Positions 1-9,163 of a DNA stretch of 38,234 nucleotides are shown in pieces. The stretch spans positions 1 to 38,234 of the forward strand of contig WRMH01000024.1 in the NCBI GenBank assembly GCA_009777235.1, in the 5' to 3' direction. This DNA is from Oscillospiraceae bacterium (lineage in GTDB: Bacteria > Bacillota > Clostridia > Oscillospirales > Oscillospiraceae). Below the pieces are notes generated by a model. The model saw only the letters and a program-made list of their open reading frames with translations. It did no database searches and was not told where the DNA came from. Position numbers and translations under genes: made by a program. Position 1 is the first letter of the stretch, and every line of letters begins with the position of its first letter.

Positions 1-11
1 GTGATTACTGA

Positions 12-1433
12 GTGAAAACCCTTGCGGAGCTATTGCTCGCAGAAGCAACAACGTGCGATTTCAAGGAAATGCTTGAGGCCAGGCATCCAAAAAGCTGGCT
101 GAAGACCGTGAGTGCGTTTGCCAACGGTTCTGGCGGGGTTCTGCTCTTTGGGGTCGCTGACGACAAAATAATTATCGGTCTTGCGGATATTAAGGACGAC
201 ATTGATATAATCGGCAAAAGAATCAAGGAGTTTATTGACCCGATGCCTGTTATTGATTTCACCGCTTATTCTTCTGATGACGGAAAAGATGTATTGGCTT
301 TAGAGGTTTTTCCAGGCGACGATACTCCGTATTTTTATTCAGAAAAGGGTAGCCTTACTGCTTATGTACGAATGGGCAGCGACAGCCTGCCTGCTCCGGC
401 CAACCGATTGCGGGAGCTTGTCATGAAAGGGAAAAATTTGTCGTTTGATTCGTTGCCAACCGACTATAGGTTTGAGGATTTGACCTTTACCGTATTTGAA
501 TCTACATTCAAAAGAATCACAAAAAAGGTTATCGCCCGAAACGACTATATCTCTTTCGGAATGTGCAAACCGGATGGTTTGCTGACTTATGCCGGTTTGA
601 TGTTCTCAGACGAATGCCCACTATTGCAATCGCGTGTTTTTTGCACTCGCTGGAACGGGCTGACCAAGGGTTCTGTGGGCGATGACGCAATAGATGACAA
701 GGAGTTCGAGGGGGATATCATATCTCAGCTTATTAGCAGTCATGATTTTGTAAAAATGAACTCAAAAGTGCGATGGAGGAAAATGTCAGACCATCGCGTG
801 AATAAACCGGATTATGCTGACCGGGCCGTTTTTGAGATTCTTGCGAACGCCCTCATGCACAGATCATACGACATAGTCGGCAGCGAGGTTCATGTTGATA
901 TGTACGATGACCGCTTGGAGGTTTATTCTCCCGGTGGTATGGCTGACGGAACGCTTATACAGGAACGCGATATCGACGACGTTCCTTCAACTCGCCGCAA
1001 TCCGATAATTGCGGAAATGTTCCATCGTCTTGACTATATAGAACGTCGCGGCAGTGGTTTTAAGAAAATACGCACGGAGACCTCGTATCTTTTCGGATAT
1101 ACAGATGAACATGCGCCGGCGTTCCGTTCAACTCCGACAGCTTTTCATGTTATTTTGAAAAACATGAACTTTGATTTGCATGGCAGTACAGGGCAAGATA
1201 CAGGGCAAGTCGCAGGGCAAGATACAAGACAAGATAAACGAACTGCTTCTTTGATCGAATTCTGTGTTTTGCCACGAACTCGCAAAGAAATGCAAGAATT
1301 TGTTGGGATTGCCAGCCGTGAGCATTTTAACAAAACGCTATTGATGCCATTGCTTGAGACAGGGCAACTTAAAATGACGATTCCGGATAAGCCTAACAGC
1401 AGAAACCAGAAATATGTTAGGGCATCAGTGTAG
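12..1433 (+). CDS. Schlafen AlbA_2-domain ATP-binding transcriptional regulator
   Basis: This 473-residue protein begins with the AlbA_2 (Schlafen-like, formerly AAA_4) domain at about residues 1-130, with the typical TCDFKE and NGSGGVLLFGV motifs. A GHKL-type ATP-binding segment follows at about residues 265-355, with EILANALMHR and RRGSGFKKI, and a winged-helix-like tail closes the protein. Family members are usually annotated as putative DNA-binding regulators or accessory genes of mobile regions. The actual ligand is unknown. The GTG start at 12 lies directly after an in-frame TGA at 9-11, so the gene is probably complete, although the upstream region falls outside the window. A linker of four 12-bp repeats (GQDT-type units) separates the ATPase segment from the tail. 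The family is clear but the biological role is not. Confidence 0.8.
   Translation: MKTLAELLLAEATTCDFKEMLEARHPKSWLKTVSAFANGSGGVLLFGVADDKIIIGLADIKDDIDIIGKRIKEFIDPMPVIDFTAYSSDDGKDVLALEVFPGDDTPYFYSEKGSLTAYVRMGSDSLPAPANRLRELVMKGKNLSFDSLPTDYRFEDLTFTVFESTFKRITKKVIARNDYISFGMCKPDGLLTYAGLMFSDECPLLQSRVFCTRWNGLTKGSVGDDAIDDKEFEGDIISQLISSHDFVKMNSKVRWRKMSDHRVNKPDYADRAVFEILANALMHRSYDIVGSEVHVDMYDDRLEVYSPGGMADGTLIQERDIDDVPSTRRNPIIAEMFHRLDYIERRGSGFKKIRTETSYLFGYTDEHAPAFRSTPTAFHVILKNMNFDLHGSTGQDTGQVAGQDTRQDKRTASLIEFCVLPRTRKEMQEFVGIASREHFNKTLLMPLLETGQLKMTIPDKPNSRNQKYVRASV
1189..1236 (+). repeat. four in-frame 12-bp tandem repeats in the AlbA_2 gene
   Basis: Four consecutive units of the form CAGGGCAAGATA, the last two positions and the fourth unit diverged, encode the four-residue repeats GQDT, GQVA, GQDT and RQDK. 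The unit length is a multiple of three, so slippage would lengthen or shorten the linker without breaking the frame. Comparable short charged linker repeats are common in this regulator family. Confidence 0.75.
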
Positions 1434-1475
1434 CTATAATGCGAATGGAATTTGTACATATGGTGGTGAATTGCT

Positions 1476-2255
1476 TTGAATTTTGAACTTCCACTAATAA
1501 CGCCATTATCACGAAAATACTATAATTATGCATCAGTAATCAATGGCCTCAAACACCATAGAGCTGGGGATGTACGTATTTGCCTTGAATATATTTGCGA
1601 TGAGATTATCTATGAATTTATTACTGATAATGATAAATTAAAGTGGGCTGATTATGATTTGCATAAGAAATTAAAAGCCTCTAAACACTTTTTATCCAAA
1701 AATATTGTTGATAATCTAGTTAAAGCAAAAATTGTGGGCAATAAGGGTGTGCATAGCGGCGAGGAAGGGTGCTATAATACAAAAGATATTGAAGATGCCA
1801 TGCTGTCTATTAAGAATTTTTCTTTGGATGTGTTCTTATCATATTTTAAGAAGAATGGGTTTGGCAATAAGATGCCATCTTGGATTCCAACAGTATTTAG
1901 TATACTTCCACCAGTGTATCGAGTTCATATATTAGAGGACTATTTGCAACACGATAAGTCTAGTTTTGTAATTGATAAGCTTGCTAAAGCGTATTTGAAA
2001 TGTGGCTTAGAAGACAAGGCGCGGAGTTTTTTATCTGAATGTTTTGATAAAAAATTGATTAACGAAGAGCAGTACACTATTTTTGATTATGACATTACTT
2101 TGCTAAAGCAAAGCTTTCATCTGTTGCCAATAGCAAATAATCTTGATGAAGCAAAAGAAAATTTTAACAGACTATTGCCATCGATTGAAGAAGAGAAAAG
2201 AGATAGTTTTATTTGCTTAGTCTCGTTGATTCTCAATGGTCATCGTCCATCCTGA
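1476..2255 (+). CDS. DUF4145/HEPN-like hypothetical protein
   Basis: This 259-residue protein has no signal peptide or membrane segment. The N-terminal half has an all-helical pattern with a KIVGNKGVHSG motif (about residues 86-96). That resembles the conserved region of DUF4145-type, HEPN-related domains, in which a basic residue and a histidine are the key positions. The C-terminal half is a second helical segment with no recognised motif. The start is TTG at 1476, after a GGTGG stretch. The gene is visibly AT-richer than everything to its right, which suggests acquisition. It is 42 bp downstream of the AlbA_2 regulator and may be co-transcribed with it. The domain call rests on pattern only and could be wrong. 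RNase activity is possible for HEPN proteins but nothing here proves it. Confidence 0.5.
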   Translation: MNFELPLITPLSRKYYNYASVINGLKHHRAGDVRICLEYICDEIIYEFITDNDKLKWADYDLHKKLKASKHFLSKNIVDNLVKAKIVGNKGVHSGEEGCYNTKDIEDAMLSIKNFSLDVFLSYFKKNGFGNKMPSWIPTVFSILPPVYRVHILEDYLQHDKSSFVIDKLAKAYLKCGLEDKARSFLSECFDKKLINEEQYTIFDYDITLLKQSFHLLPIANNLDEAKENFNRLLPSIEEEKRDSFICLVSLILNGHRPS

Positions 2256-2320
2256 TTTTTCATCGTTTTCTGTAGTTACGCATTATCTATAATACTGCGA
2301 TTCTACTCAAGAGAAAACCC

Positions 2321-2356
2321 AAGCCCACGCTAAAAAATAATTTCTAGCGTGGGCTT
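2321..2356 (-). terminator. rho-independent terminator of the tRNA-Ala gene
   Basis: Perfect 12-bp arms (AAGCCCACGCTA at 2321-2332 and its complement at 2345-2356) enclose a 12-nt A/T-rich loop. On the minus strand the stem is followed by GGGTTTTCTC, so it terminates transcription leaving the tRNA. On the plus strand no T-run follows. Confidence 0.75.
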
Positions 2357-2366
2357 GACATATGGT

Positions 2367-2442
<76 letters not shown>

Positions 2443-2563
2443 ATATTGATTTTTTGCGGCTTTGCCTCGCCGCCGGATAAAACGCCCCTTAGCTATCTGC
2501 CGGAACGCTCTTTGCGGCTATCATAAAGCGCAGTGCCGCTGCCGGATAAACGCCGCCCGCGCT

Positions 2564-3082
2564 CTACTTGTCGCCGTCATCATCCTCCGGCTCGTCAACA
2601 TCAACGTCAATTTCGTCAAACTCAAGCTCTATCAGCTTGTTGCAAGCGGGGCAGGTGACAGACTCGCTTGCAATATCATTTTCACTGAGCTCTATTTCGG
2701 CATTACATTCAGTGCAGTTGACATCGAGTGAAAACTCGGCGTTCGGACAGCAATTGCAGCAATCGCAATCATCATCGCAGTCATCCCAATCATCGTCATC
2801 GTCGTCGTAATCCCAGTCATCATCATCGTCGTCATCACAAAGCTCAAAATCGTCATCGAAACCGAAATCTTCCAAAAAGTCTTCAACATCGGCAAGATCG
2901 TCGGACAGAGCGTCAATCTCTTCGGCAAGGTCGAGCGCGTTTTCGTTCAACTCATCAAGCTCGCCGGATATCTCGGCGAGAGCGTCAATTATAGCCGTGA
3001 AAAGTTTTCCATCGTCGGTTTTACCGACATCAAGACCTTCAGCCAAGCCTTGTAAATAAGCGACTTTCTTTTTGATTGACAT
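2564..3082 (-). CDS. CD1247-type acidic zinc-ribbon protein
   Basis: This 172-residue protein starts with a helical N-terminal domain (MSIKKKVAYLQGLAEGLD) matching proteins named after Clostridioides CD1247. An extremely Asp-rich tract at about residues 75-110 follows, interrupted by a cluster of cysteines (CDCCNCC). The C-terminal region carries CTECNAEIE...CPACNKLIELEF, a four-Cys zinc-ribbon pattern. It lies 27 bp downstream of efp and is probably co-transcribed with it. The function is unknown. The acidic tract is genuine coding sequence, because the frame stays open and both ends match the family. Confidence 0.75.
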   Translation of the reverse strand: MSIKKKVAYLQGLAEGLDVGKTDDGKLFTAIIDALAEISGELDELNENALDLAEEIDALSDDLADVEDFLEDFGFDDDFELCDDDDDDDWDYDDDDDDWDDCDDDCDCCNCCPNAEFSLDVNCTECNAEIELSENDIASESVTCPACNKLIELEFDEIDVDVDEPEDDDGDK

Positions 3083-3109
3083 TGCAGTATACCTCCAAAA
3101 TGAAGTTAT

Positions 3110-3673
3110 TTAACCTTTTGTTCTTTCCATGTATTCGCCCGTGCGCGTGTCTATGCGTATCTTTTCGCCCTCGCTGATAAACAAAGGCACTTTAACCTCG
3201 GCTCCCGTTTCGACCGTCGCCGGTTTTAGCACATTGGTAGCCGTATCGCCCTTAAAACCGGGATCGGTAGCGGTAATGACAAGATCAACGAAATTCGGCG
3301 GGTCAACACTAAAAACCTTGCCCTTATATGAATGAATGTTGCAAATGGTATTTTCTTTGACAAATTTAAAACTATCGGTGAGCATGGCCTTGTCTATAGG
3401 CTCAAGCTCGTACGTTTCCTGATCCATAAAATAATACAGGTCGCCGTCGCTGTAGCTGTATTCCATATCGCGTCTTTCGACGAAAGCGCTTTCAAATTTC
3501 TCAGATGGGTTAAAAGAGGTTTCGACGACCGCCCCCGTGATGACATTTCTGACTTTTGCACGGACGAAAGCAGCCCCCTTGCCGGGCTTAACATGCTGAA
3601 ATTCGACAACTTGCATGACCTTGCCATCCCACTCGAAAGTTACGCCGTTTCTAAAATCGCCCGCTGATACCAT
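3110..3673 (-). CDS. efp: elongation factor P
   Basis: The product relieves ribosome stalling at polyproline stretches by binding between the P and E sites. The length is 187 residues, normal for the family. The sequence opens [18 protein letters not shown]. The loop [10 protein letters not shown] carries the conserved basic residue that enters the peptidyl-transferase centre, and the C-terminus ends in GEYMERTKG, typical of EF-P. GGAGG precedes the ATG by a good distance. A promoter candidate lies at 3739-3767, and the CD1247-like gene follows in the same direction. Confidence 0.95.
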   Translation of the reverse strand: MVSAGDFRNGVTFEWDGKVMQVVEFQHVKPGKGAAFVRAKVRNVITGAVVETSFNPSEKFESAFVERRDMEYSYSDGDLYYFMDQETYELEPIDKAMLTDSFKFVKENTICNIHSYKGKVFSVDPPNFVDLVITATDPGFKGDTATNVLKPATVETGAEVKVPLFISEGEKIRIDTRTGEYMERTKG

Positions 3674-3738
3674 ATGTGAACCTCCATCGTTTTGAGCTAT
3701 TCTCGCGCAAATTTATTTTGATTACCGCTCGCGCAAAC

Positions 3739-3767
3739 ATTTTATACCATAAAAATTGTTTTTGCAA
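3739..3767 (-). promoter_or_regulatory. sigma-70-type promoter for efp
   Basis: On the minus strand TTGCAA (3767-3762), a 17-bp spacer and TAAAAT (3744-3739) point toward efp. This would give a leader of about 60 nt and allow efp to be expressed apart from the genes further upstream. Confidence 0.55.
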
Positions 3768-3773
3768 GAAAAT

Positions 3774-4838
3774 TCAAATCACCATCAAATTTTTTGGCAG
3801 ATTTGTTATATTCTCGCAGCCATCTTCGGTAACATATAAAGTGTCTTCGATTCTGACGCCGAACCGTCCCGGCAGATAGATGCCCGGCTCGGCGGAAATC
3901 ACCGCGCCTGCCGGCAGAATGTCTTTTGATATCGGTGAGGCGGAAAGTGTTTCGTGCACTTCAAGGCCAATCGAATGACCGAACGCATGACCGAAATACT
4001 CGCCAAAACCCGCATCCTCTATCACTTTACGCGCGGCGGCGTCAACGACAGCGCCGTTTATACCGGCTCGCACGGCGGCTATACCGGCAAGCTGCGCCGC
4101 TAAAACTGTTTCATAAACCTTGACCATTTCGTCATCGGGCTGGCCTACGCAAACCGTTCTTGTCGTATCACTGCACCAGCCGTCAAGCCTCACGCCAAAA
4201 TCAATAGTCAAAAAGCCGTTTCCGATATTATTGCCGCCGGGCACCCCGTGCGGAAGGCTTGAGTTAGGGCCGGACACGACGATTGGGTCAAAAGATTCTT
4301 TGTCGGCGCCGCTTTTTAATGCCCTGTAAATAAATTCGGCGGCTAAGTCTTTTTCCGTCATGTTCGCGTTTATAAGAGGGAGGATTTCCCAAAATATCTG
4401 TTCGGAAAGACGTTGGGCGCGAATTATGCAATCAAGCTCATCGCGGCTTTTGACGTTGCGAAGTTCATTGAGGAGCTTTTGCGCGCCAATGAGTTCCACG
4501 CCATATTTCGCTTCCCATGATTTATGCACCGCGTATGTAACCGTGCCGTCTTCAAATCCTATTGCCGCAAGGTTGTTTTTCGCTATGAGGGCTTGGACTT
4601 GGTTTTCATATCTGTCATTTTTGGGGAGTAAAATGACATTCGCGTCTTTTATGGCTTGCCCGGCGGCCTCAAAGTAGCGCGAGTCAATGATAAACCACGC
4701 ATCGTCATTTGTCACAAGCAGCATTCCCGCGCTGGATGAAAAACCCGTGGCATAAAGCCTGCTTGAGGGGCTTGAAATCAGCATGGCGTTGATATTGAAC
4801 TGTGAGAGCTTTTGTTTGATTTTATTTATATTGCTCAT
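3774..4838 (-). CDS. M24 family Xaa-Pro peptidase
   Basis: This 354-residue protein is a creatinase-fold aminopeptidase that releases residues next to proline. An N-terminal creatinase-N domain (about residues 1-125) contains SSPSSRLYATGF. The catalytic domain carries all five metal ligands: Asp in TIDFG, Asp in SDTTR, His in HAFGHSIGLEVHE, Glu in SAEPGIYL and Glu in RIEDTLYV. The gene overlaps the upstream YqeG-type gene by 17 bp, so translation is probably coupled. The pepQ (prolidase) and pepP/papA (aminopeptidase P) labels cannot be separated from sequence alone, but the position next to efp matches the ypdF/papA type. Confidence 0.9.
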   Translation of the reverse strand: MSNINKIKQKLSQFNINAMLISSPSSRLYATGFSSSAGMLLVTNDDAWFIIDSRYFEAAGQAIKDANVILLPKNDRYENQVQALIAKNNLAAIGFEDGTVTYAVHKSWEAKYGVELIGAQKLLNELRNVKSRDELDCIIRAQRLSEQIFWEILPLINANMTEKDLAAEFIYRALKSGADKESFDPIVVSGPNSSLPHGVPGGNNIGNGFLTIDFGVRLDGWCSDTTRTVCVGQPDDEMVKVYETVLAAQLAGIAAVRAGINGAVVDAAARKVIEDAGFGEYFGHAFGHSIGLEVHETLSASPISKDILPAGAVISAEPGIYLPGRFGVRIEDTLYVTEDGCENITNLPKNLMVI

Positions 4839-5376
4839 GGAAATCTCCTTTTTTGGCGGCTTTTATTCCTATATGGCGAAGCGGCAGCTCAAGGCAGTAG
4901 CGCAACGCCAAAAATGGGTTGGTGAAGCGTTTTGGTTTTACGATTATGGACAATATGCCGGCACGCCGCGCCGCCAAGGTATCGGTAAAAATCTGGTCGC
5001 CTATAAGCGCTGATACATCCGCGCCGTAGCCGAGCTTGCTCATTGCGGCGAGCAATGCTTTTGGAGAGGGTTTGCCCGCTTTCATGGCATAAGAAATACC
5101 GAGAGCTTGGGAAAACGAAACGACCCTTTTTGATCTCATGCTGTTTGATATGAGAAAAAGCGTGATGCCTTTTGCGCGTATGCTCTCGCACCAGTTTAAA
5201 ACAGCGCGAGACGGCGTGGGTTCGTTATAAGCCGCGACGGTATTGTCAAGGTCAAGCATGACAAACAAAATGCCTTGTCCCGCGATAAAATCAGGCGATA
5301 TATCGAGCAGGCTGTGAAAGGTAAAATGAGGTATAAGTGACGACATCAGTTTACTCATAAAGCGGGAACTTGTCAC
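4822..5376 (-). CDS. YqeG family HAD-IIIA phosphatase
   Basis: This 184-residue HAD-superfamily hydrolase has motif [15 protein letters not shown] with the nucleophile and acid Asp pair, motif II in LFLISNS, a Lys in KAGKPSP and motif IV GDQIFTD. This arrangement is characteristic of YqeG-type proteins of Firmicutes, whose substrate is not firmly known. It overlaps glyA upstream by 26 bp and the peptidase downstream by 17 bp, forming a tight three-gene cluster. Confidence 0.88.
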   Translation of the reverse strand: MTSSRFMSKLMSSLIPHFTFHSLLDISPDFIAGQGILFVMLDLDNTVAAYNEPTPSRAVLNWCESIRAKGITLFLISNSMRSKRVVSFSQALGISYAMKAGKPSPKALLAAMSKLGYGADVSALIGDQIFTDTLAARRAGILSIIVKPKRFTNPFLALRYCLELPLRHIGIKAAKKGDFHEQYK

Positions 5377-6598
5377 ACAGCTTGGTTACTTCCGAGCGTA
5401 TACGATCGGCATTTGCCTCAAAATCCGAAGCGGCCAAAAAGATAAGCTCCGCGAGCGTGTCCATCTCGGCTTCCTTAAATCCGCGTGTGGTTACTGACGG
5501 AGTGCCGATTCTAAGGCCGCTCGTTATTGTTGCCGGCTGGGGATCATACGGTATTTTGTTCTTATTTGTCGCAATATGTACAGCATCAAGGTTTATTTGC
5601 ATATCTTTGCCCGTGACATTGAAATTTCGTAAATCAAGGAGCATAAGGTGGTTGTCTGTTCCGCCGGAAACAAGGTTAAAGCCGCGGGATGTGAGCGCGT
5701 TTGCCAGAGCGTCCGCATTGGAACGCACCTGCTTTTGGTATTCTTTAAACTCGGGCTTTAAAGCCTCGCCAAACGAAATAGCTTTTGCGGCGATGATATG
5801 CATGAGCGGCCCGCCTTGAGCGCCGGGAAATACCGCCGAATCAATTTTCTTTGCAAGTTCGGCATCGTTTGTCATGATTACGCCGCCGCGTGTGCCTCGG
5901 AGAGTTTTGTGCGTGGTGCTTGTCACTATGTCGGCATAAGGCACGGGGTCGGGATGCAGACCCGCTGCAACCAAGCCGCAGATATGCGCCATATCCACCA
6001 TCAAAGCGGCATCAACTTCTTTTGCTATTTCGGAAAATTTCTTGAAATCTATAGTGCGGGAATATGCCGAAGCTCCGGCAATGATCATCTTGGGCTTACA
6101 TTCCTTTGCCGTTTTTAGGAGAGCATCGTAGTCAATGGTTTGCGTATCAGGGCTTACGCCATAGGGGACAATATTATAGTATTTGCCGGAATAGTTTGCC
6201 GCGCTGCCATGCGTCAGGTGTCCTCCGTGATCAAGATTCATGCCAAGCACTGTGTCGCCGGGTTTTGTGAGCACCATAAAAGCGGCATAATTTGCTTGCG
6301 CTCCCGAATGCGGCTGAACATTTACAAATTTTGCGTTAAACAGTTTCTTTGCGCGAGCTATCGCGATGTCTTCGACTATATCTACCTGCTCGCAACCGCC
6401 GTAATAGCGGCGGCTCGGATACCCTTCGGCATATTTGTTTGTAAGCACGGAACCTGCCGCGAGCAAGACTGCCTCGCTGACGGTATTTTCCGATGCGATA
6501 AGCTCTATGTGCTTTTGCTGGCGCAAAAACTCGCCTTCAATAGCCGTTCCCACTTCCGGGTCATCTCTCACCACCCGATTTATCATCTCCCGTATCAT
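5351..6598 (-). CDS. glyA: serine hydroxymethyltransferase
   Basis: This PLP enzyme interconverts serine and glycine and supplies methylene-tetrahydrofolate. It has 415 residues, the usual bacterial length. Visible signatures are LIASENTVS near the N-terminus, the substrate-site [10 protein letters not shown] segment, [10 protein letters not shown], and the Schiff-base lysine in [21 protein letters not shown] ribosome site lies about 7 nt before the ATG. It heads the minus-strand cluster with the YqeG-type and peptidase genes. Confidence 0.96.
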   Translation of the reverse strand: MIREMINRVVRDDPEVGTAIEGEFLRQQKHIELIASENTVSEAVLLAAGSVLTNKYAEGYPSRRYYGGCEQVDIVEDIAIARAKKLFNAKFVNVQPHSGAQANYAAFMVLTKPGDTVLGMNLDHGGHLTHGSAANYSGKYYNIVPYGVSPDTQTIDYDALLKTAKECKPKMIIAGASAYSRTIDFKKFSEIAKEVDAALMVDMAHICGLVAAGLHPDPVPYADIVTSTTHKTLRGTRGGVIMTNDAELAKKIDSAVFPGAQGGPLMHIIAAKAISFGEALKPEFKEYQKQVRSNADALANALTSRGFNLVSGGTDNHLMLLDLRNFNVTGKDMQINLDAVHIATNKNKIPYDPQPATITSGLRIGTPSVTTRGFKEAEMDTLAELIFLAASDFEANADRIRSEVTKLCDKFPLYE

Positions 6599-6773
6599 TG
6601 CGTTTCCTCCGTTTTATATATGTTATAGCCGCAGCAGTTTTTGTGTAATATTTTTTAACATTTGGTGTGGCGCTCTGACTTTCACCAATCTGATTATACA
6701 AGAAAACAGTAGAAAAAACAATCAAGAATGTTATAATAATTATAATCGAGTGAACGAAAGTGTAGGCGCAGAA

Positions 6774-7433
6774 ATGAAAAGAGAGAAGGCAAAATCGAAA
6801 AGCGCAAAATCGGCAAAAGCTAAAGTTTTGCAAATCATACGGCTTTTAGAAGAATGTTATTCCGAGCCGCTTTGCGCGCTCAAATACAGCAAAGACTATG
6901 AGCTGCTTTTTGCCGCCAGATTATCGGCACAATGCACGGATGCGCGGGTAAATAAAGTGACGCCGCGGCTTTTTGAAAAATACCCTACGCTTTCGGAATT
7001 TGCGAAAGCAAATATTTTTGAGCTGGAGGAGATAATTTTCACATGCGGATTTTATCGCGTGAAAGCAGGGGATATCATCGGCGCGGCATCTATGCTGATT
7101 TCTGAATTTGACGGTAAGCTGCCCGATACTATGGAAAATTTGCTCCGATTGCCGGGTGTTGGCAGAAAAACGGCAAACCTCATACTTGGCGATATTTTCA
7201 AAAAACCTGCCGTAGTGGTTGATACGCATTGCATTAGGCTCTCAAACCGCATTGGTTTGGTGAACGTAAAAAACCCGGAAATTATCGAAAGGCAGCTGCG
7301 TGAGATACTGCCGCCGGATAAATCTTCGGATTTTTGCCATCGTCTTGTTTTACACGGTCGCGAGATATGCTCTGCAAAGCGGCCAAAATGCGATATGTGC
7401 TGTATAGCGGAGGTATGCGACAAGAAACTTTAG
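6774..7433 (+). CDS. nth: endonuclease III
   Basis: This base-excision repair glycosylase/AP lyase removes oxidised pyrimidines. The product has 219 residues. The helix-hairpin-helix LPGVGRKTANLIL contains the catalytic Lys, and VVVDTHCIRLSNRIGL holds the catalytic Asp. The C-terminal four-Cys iron-sulfur site has C-x6-C-x2-C-x5-C spacing (CSAKRPKCDMCCIAEVC). A Lys/Ser-rich N-terminal extension precedes the fold. ATG 6774 is preferred, and an in-frame GTG at 6750 is an alternative. Neither has a strong ribosome site. The gene is divergent from glyA. Confidence 0.94.
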   Translation: MKREKAKSKSAKSAKAKVLQIIRLLEECYSEPLCALKYSKDYELLFAARLSAQCTDARVNKVTPRLFEKYPTLSEFAKANIFELEEIIFTCGFYRVKAGDIIGAASMLISEFDGKLPDTMENLLRLPGVGRKTANLILGDIFKKPAVVVDTHCIRLSNRIGLVNVKNPEIIERQLREILPPDKSSDFCHRLVLHGREICSAKRPKCDMCCIAEVCDKKL

Positions 7434-7448
7434 CCTGCGAATGAACGA

Positions 7449-7477
7449 TTGCATAATTTACCGCGCTGTGATAGAAT
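7449..7477 (+). promoter_or_regulatory. sigma-70-type promoter
   Basis: TTGCAT (7449-7454), a 17-bp spacer and TAGAAT (7472-7477) lie just ahead of the ribosome site of the small gene at 7505. Confidence 0.55.
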
Positions 7478-7504
7478 TTGGTAAAAATGAAAGGAGCGGA
7501 GGCA

Positions 7505-7714
7505 TTGCTTTTTAGACGAAATAATCTGCCAAGCTGTTCATATTGCGTTCATGGCACAAGACTTGGCCAAGATGAGATTCTCTGCATTAAGCGCGGAATT
7601 ATGTCGGCAAACGGTAAATGCAGGTCATTTGATTATGAGCCGACAAAGCGTGAGCCGGAGTATGCGCAAAATTTGAACATATCGGCAGTTGGCGAAAAAG
7701 ATTTCGCCATATAG
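7505..7714 (+). CDS. small conserved Cys-containing clostridial protein
   Basis: This 69-residue protein begins at TTG 7505, placed 4 nt after a strong AAAGGAGCGGAGG ribosome site. The longer reading from 7478 would bury that site inside the gene. The core has CSYCVHG, then a third Cys at CIKRGI and a fourth in KCRSFDYEP, a four-Cys pattern like a small metal-binding knuckle. Similar short proteins occur in Clostridia and their function is unknown. The C-terminal 15 residues look variable. It has its own promoter candidate at 7449-7477. Confidence 0.75.
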   Translation: MLFRRNNLPSCSYCVHGTRLGQDEILCIKRGIMSANGKCRSFDYEPTKREPEYAQNLNISAVGEKDFAI

Positions 7715-7745
7715 CCCGGCTTCAAAAATTACACTACAAAAAAGG

Positions 7746-8684
7746 CTATTGCTCCTTTTTGCTTTTTTTCATATACATAAAGAGCATGAATATAGCCGCA
7801 AATAGAAGAAGAACTCCCAAGATGGCTGCTGTGACAAAAAGCGGGTCGGCGTTTGCTTTGTTTAGTTGATTTTGTGCTTCATAATTTCTGATAAACTCGT
7901 CAGAGTTATAAAAGAAGTCCGCCGCATTGCTGCTTCCGCCAAAATCATTGACACCGTTATTTGCTTCTATCAGGGCTTTCATTTCCATTTCGGAAACATA
8001 ATACGCTTTAACAAAATCATTAAACGACACTGTATCGGGCGTCCAAGGCAAGGTTACTTTAATTTGATCGTCTTTATTAAAAGCATACCGGACAGACCCG
8101 ATAGTAAGAAAAACCACATCGTCCTCTGGCTGGTTCAAATCAGATGAAAGTGAGTCGAGCTCTGCTATCATGTTTTCGGCTTCTGCGTTACTGCTTGCGT
8201 ATACATACTCATATCTGCCTTGCGCATATGTTACATAAAGAACGCCCACAGGCAGCCCGTCAAACTGTATGATGTACGCATACAGGGGCTCAAAGGCAAA
8301 TGACTGCCGAAACTCGGTCACGTCAAAACTTTCGGTAATGTATGCTTTGTGAAACACATGGTACGGACCGGTAAAGGTGTACATATCTATATCATCAGCC
8401 GTTAATAACGGCTTGCCGGACTCATCAATCAACAATTGCCAGCGCACTACGCCCAATATGTCAAAAGCGGCCTTTAGCGACGATGGGATATCCTTTATCA
8501 TCACGTTAGACAGGCTCTCGGGGGTATGTTTTGAGGTTTCGCCGTCAAACGGCAGTTCCCGTTCAGACACAAAGAGCGAAAATTGTGAGGGTTCGTCCTC
8601 TGACGCGGATATAATTTGACCATAAGAACTTGAAATAATGGATATACATAGCAGCAGTAAAATCATTTTGAATGTCTTACTCAT
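7746..8684 (-). CDS. exported protein with C-terminal membrane anchor, unknown function
   Basis: This 312-residue protein has an N-terminal signal peptide (MSKTFKMILLLLCISIISSS and on, cleavage likely near residue 25). A C-terminal transmembrane helix at about residues 285-306 is followed by the basic tail KKSKKEQ. This predicts a type I topology, with about 260 residues outside the cell and a few inside. I recognise no domain in the extracellular part. GGAGG precedes the ATG. It lies 41 bp downstream of the HIT gene on the same strand and may share its transcript. Confidence 0.65.
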   Translation of the reverse strand: MSKTFKMILLLLCISIISSSYGQIISASEDEPSQFSLFVSERELPFDGETSKHTPESLSNVMIKDIPSSLKAAFDILGVVRWQLLIDESGKPLLTADDIDMYTFTGPYHVFHKAYITESFDVTEFRQSFAFEPLYAYIIQFDGLPVGVLYVTYAQGRYEYVYASSNAEAENMIAELDSLSSDLNQPEDDVVFLTIGSVRYAFNKDDQIKVTLPWTPDTVSFNDFVKAYYVSEMEMKALIEANNGVNDFGGSSNAADFFYNSDEFIRNYEAQNQLNKANADPLFVTAAILGVLLLFAAIFMLFMYMKKSKKEQ

Positions 8685-8725
8685 TTGTAACTTCCTCCAT
8701 CACGAAAAATTGTACAGCGTATGCG

Positions 8726-9133
8726 TCAAAGCTCCGGCATTTTCAGCTTTTCAAACATTTCGTCTATGGAGTGATTGCAACCCTTAAATGACGGCCAGGC
8801 GTTTTGATTGTCGTCATTTTTCCTTGGGATAATATGAACATGAAAATGAAAAACAGTCTGCTGCGCCGCTTTTCCGTTCGCGTTTAAAATCCCTATGCCG
8901 TCATATCCGCAATTTTCCGCATAATGATTTGACACAAGGCGGACGGTGTTCATAACCCGATTTAGCGTCTCAATGTCGCAGTCGAGCATATTTACCGTAT
9001 GCTTTTTTGGTATCACCAATGTATGACCGTCAATGTCATTTGCAATATCCAAAAACGCAAGCGTGTATTCATCTTCATAAATCTTTCGGCTCGGTATCGC
9101 TCCGCTCACAATGCCGCAAAAAATACAATCCAT
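8726..9133 (-). CDS. HIT family nucleotide-binding protein
   Basis: This 135-residue histidine-triad hydrolase is of the HINT type, whose members typically hydrolyse nucleoside phosphoramidates or adenylylated compounds. The N-terminus MDCIFCGIVSGAIPSRKIYED is family-typical, and the catalytic triad lies in FHFHVHIIPR. It sits 30 bp downstream of trpS on the same strand. Confidence 0.93.
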   Translation of the reverse strand: MDCIFCGIVSGAIPSRKIYEDEYTLAFLDIANDIDGHTLVIPKKHTVNMLDCDIETLNRVMNTVRLVSNHYAENCGYDGIGILNANGKAAQQTVFHFHVHIIPRKNDDNQNAWPSFKGCNHSIDEMFEKLKMPEL

Positions 9134-9163
9134 GCCTCTGTCATGCCTCCAACACTAAAAATA

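Noticed and set aside
2692..2928. Met/Thr- and Ser/His-rich frames opposite the acidic CD1247-like gene
   Set aside because: These are reading-frame shadows of the GAT/GAC-rich tract that encodes poly-Asp.
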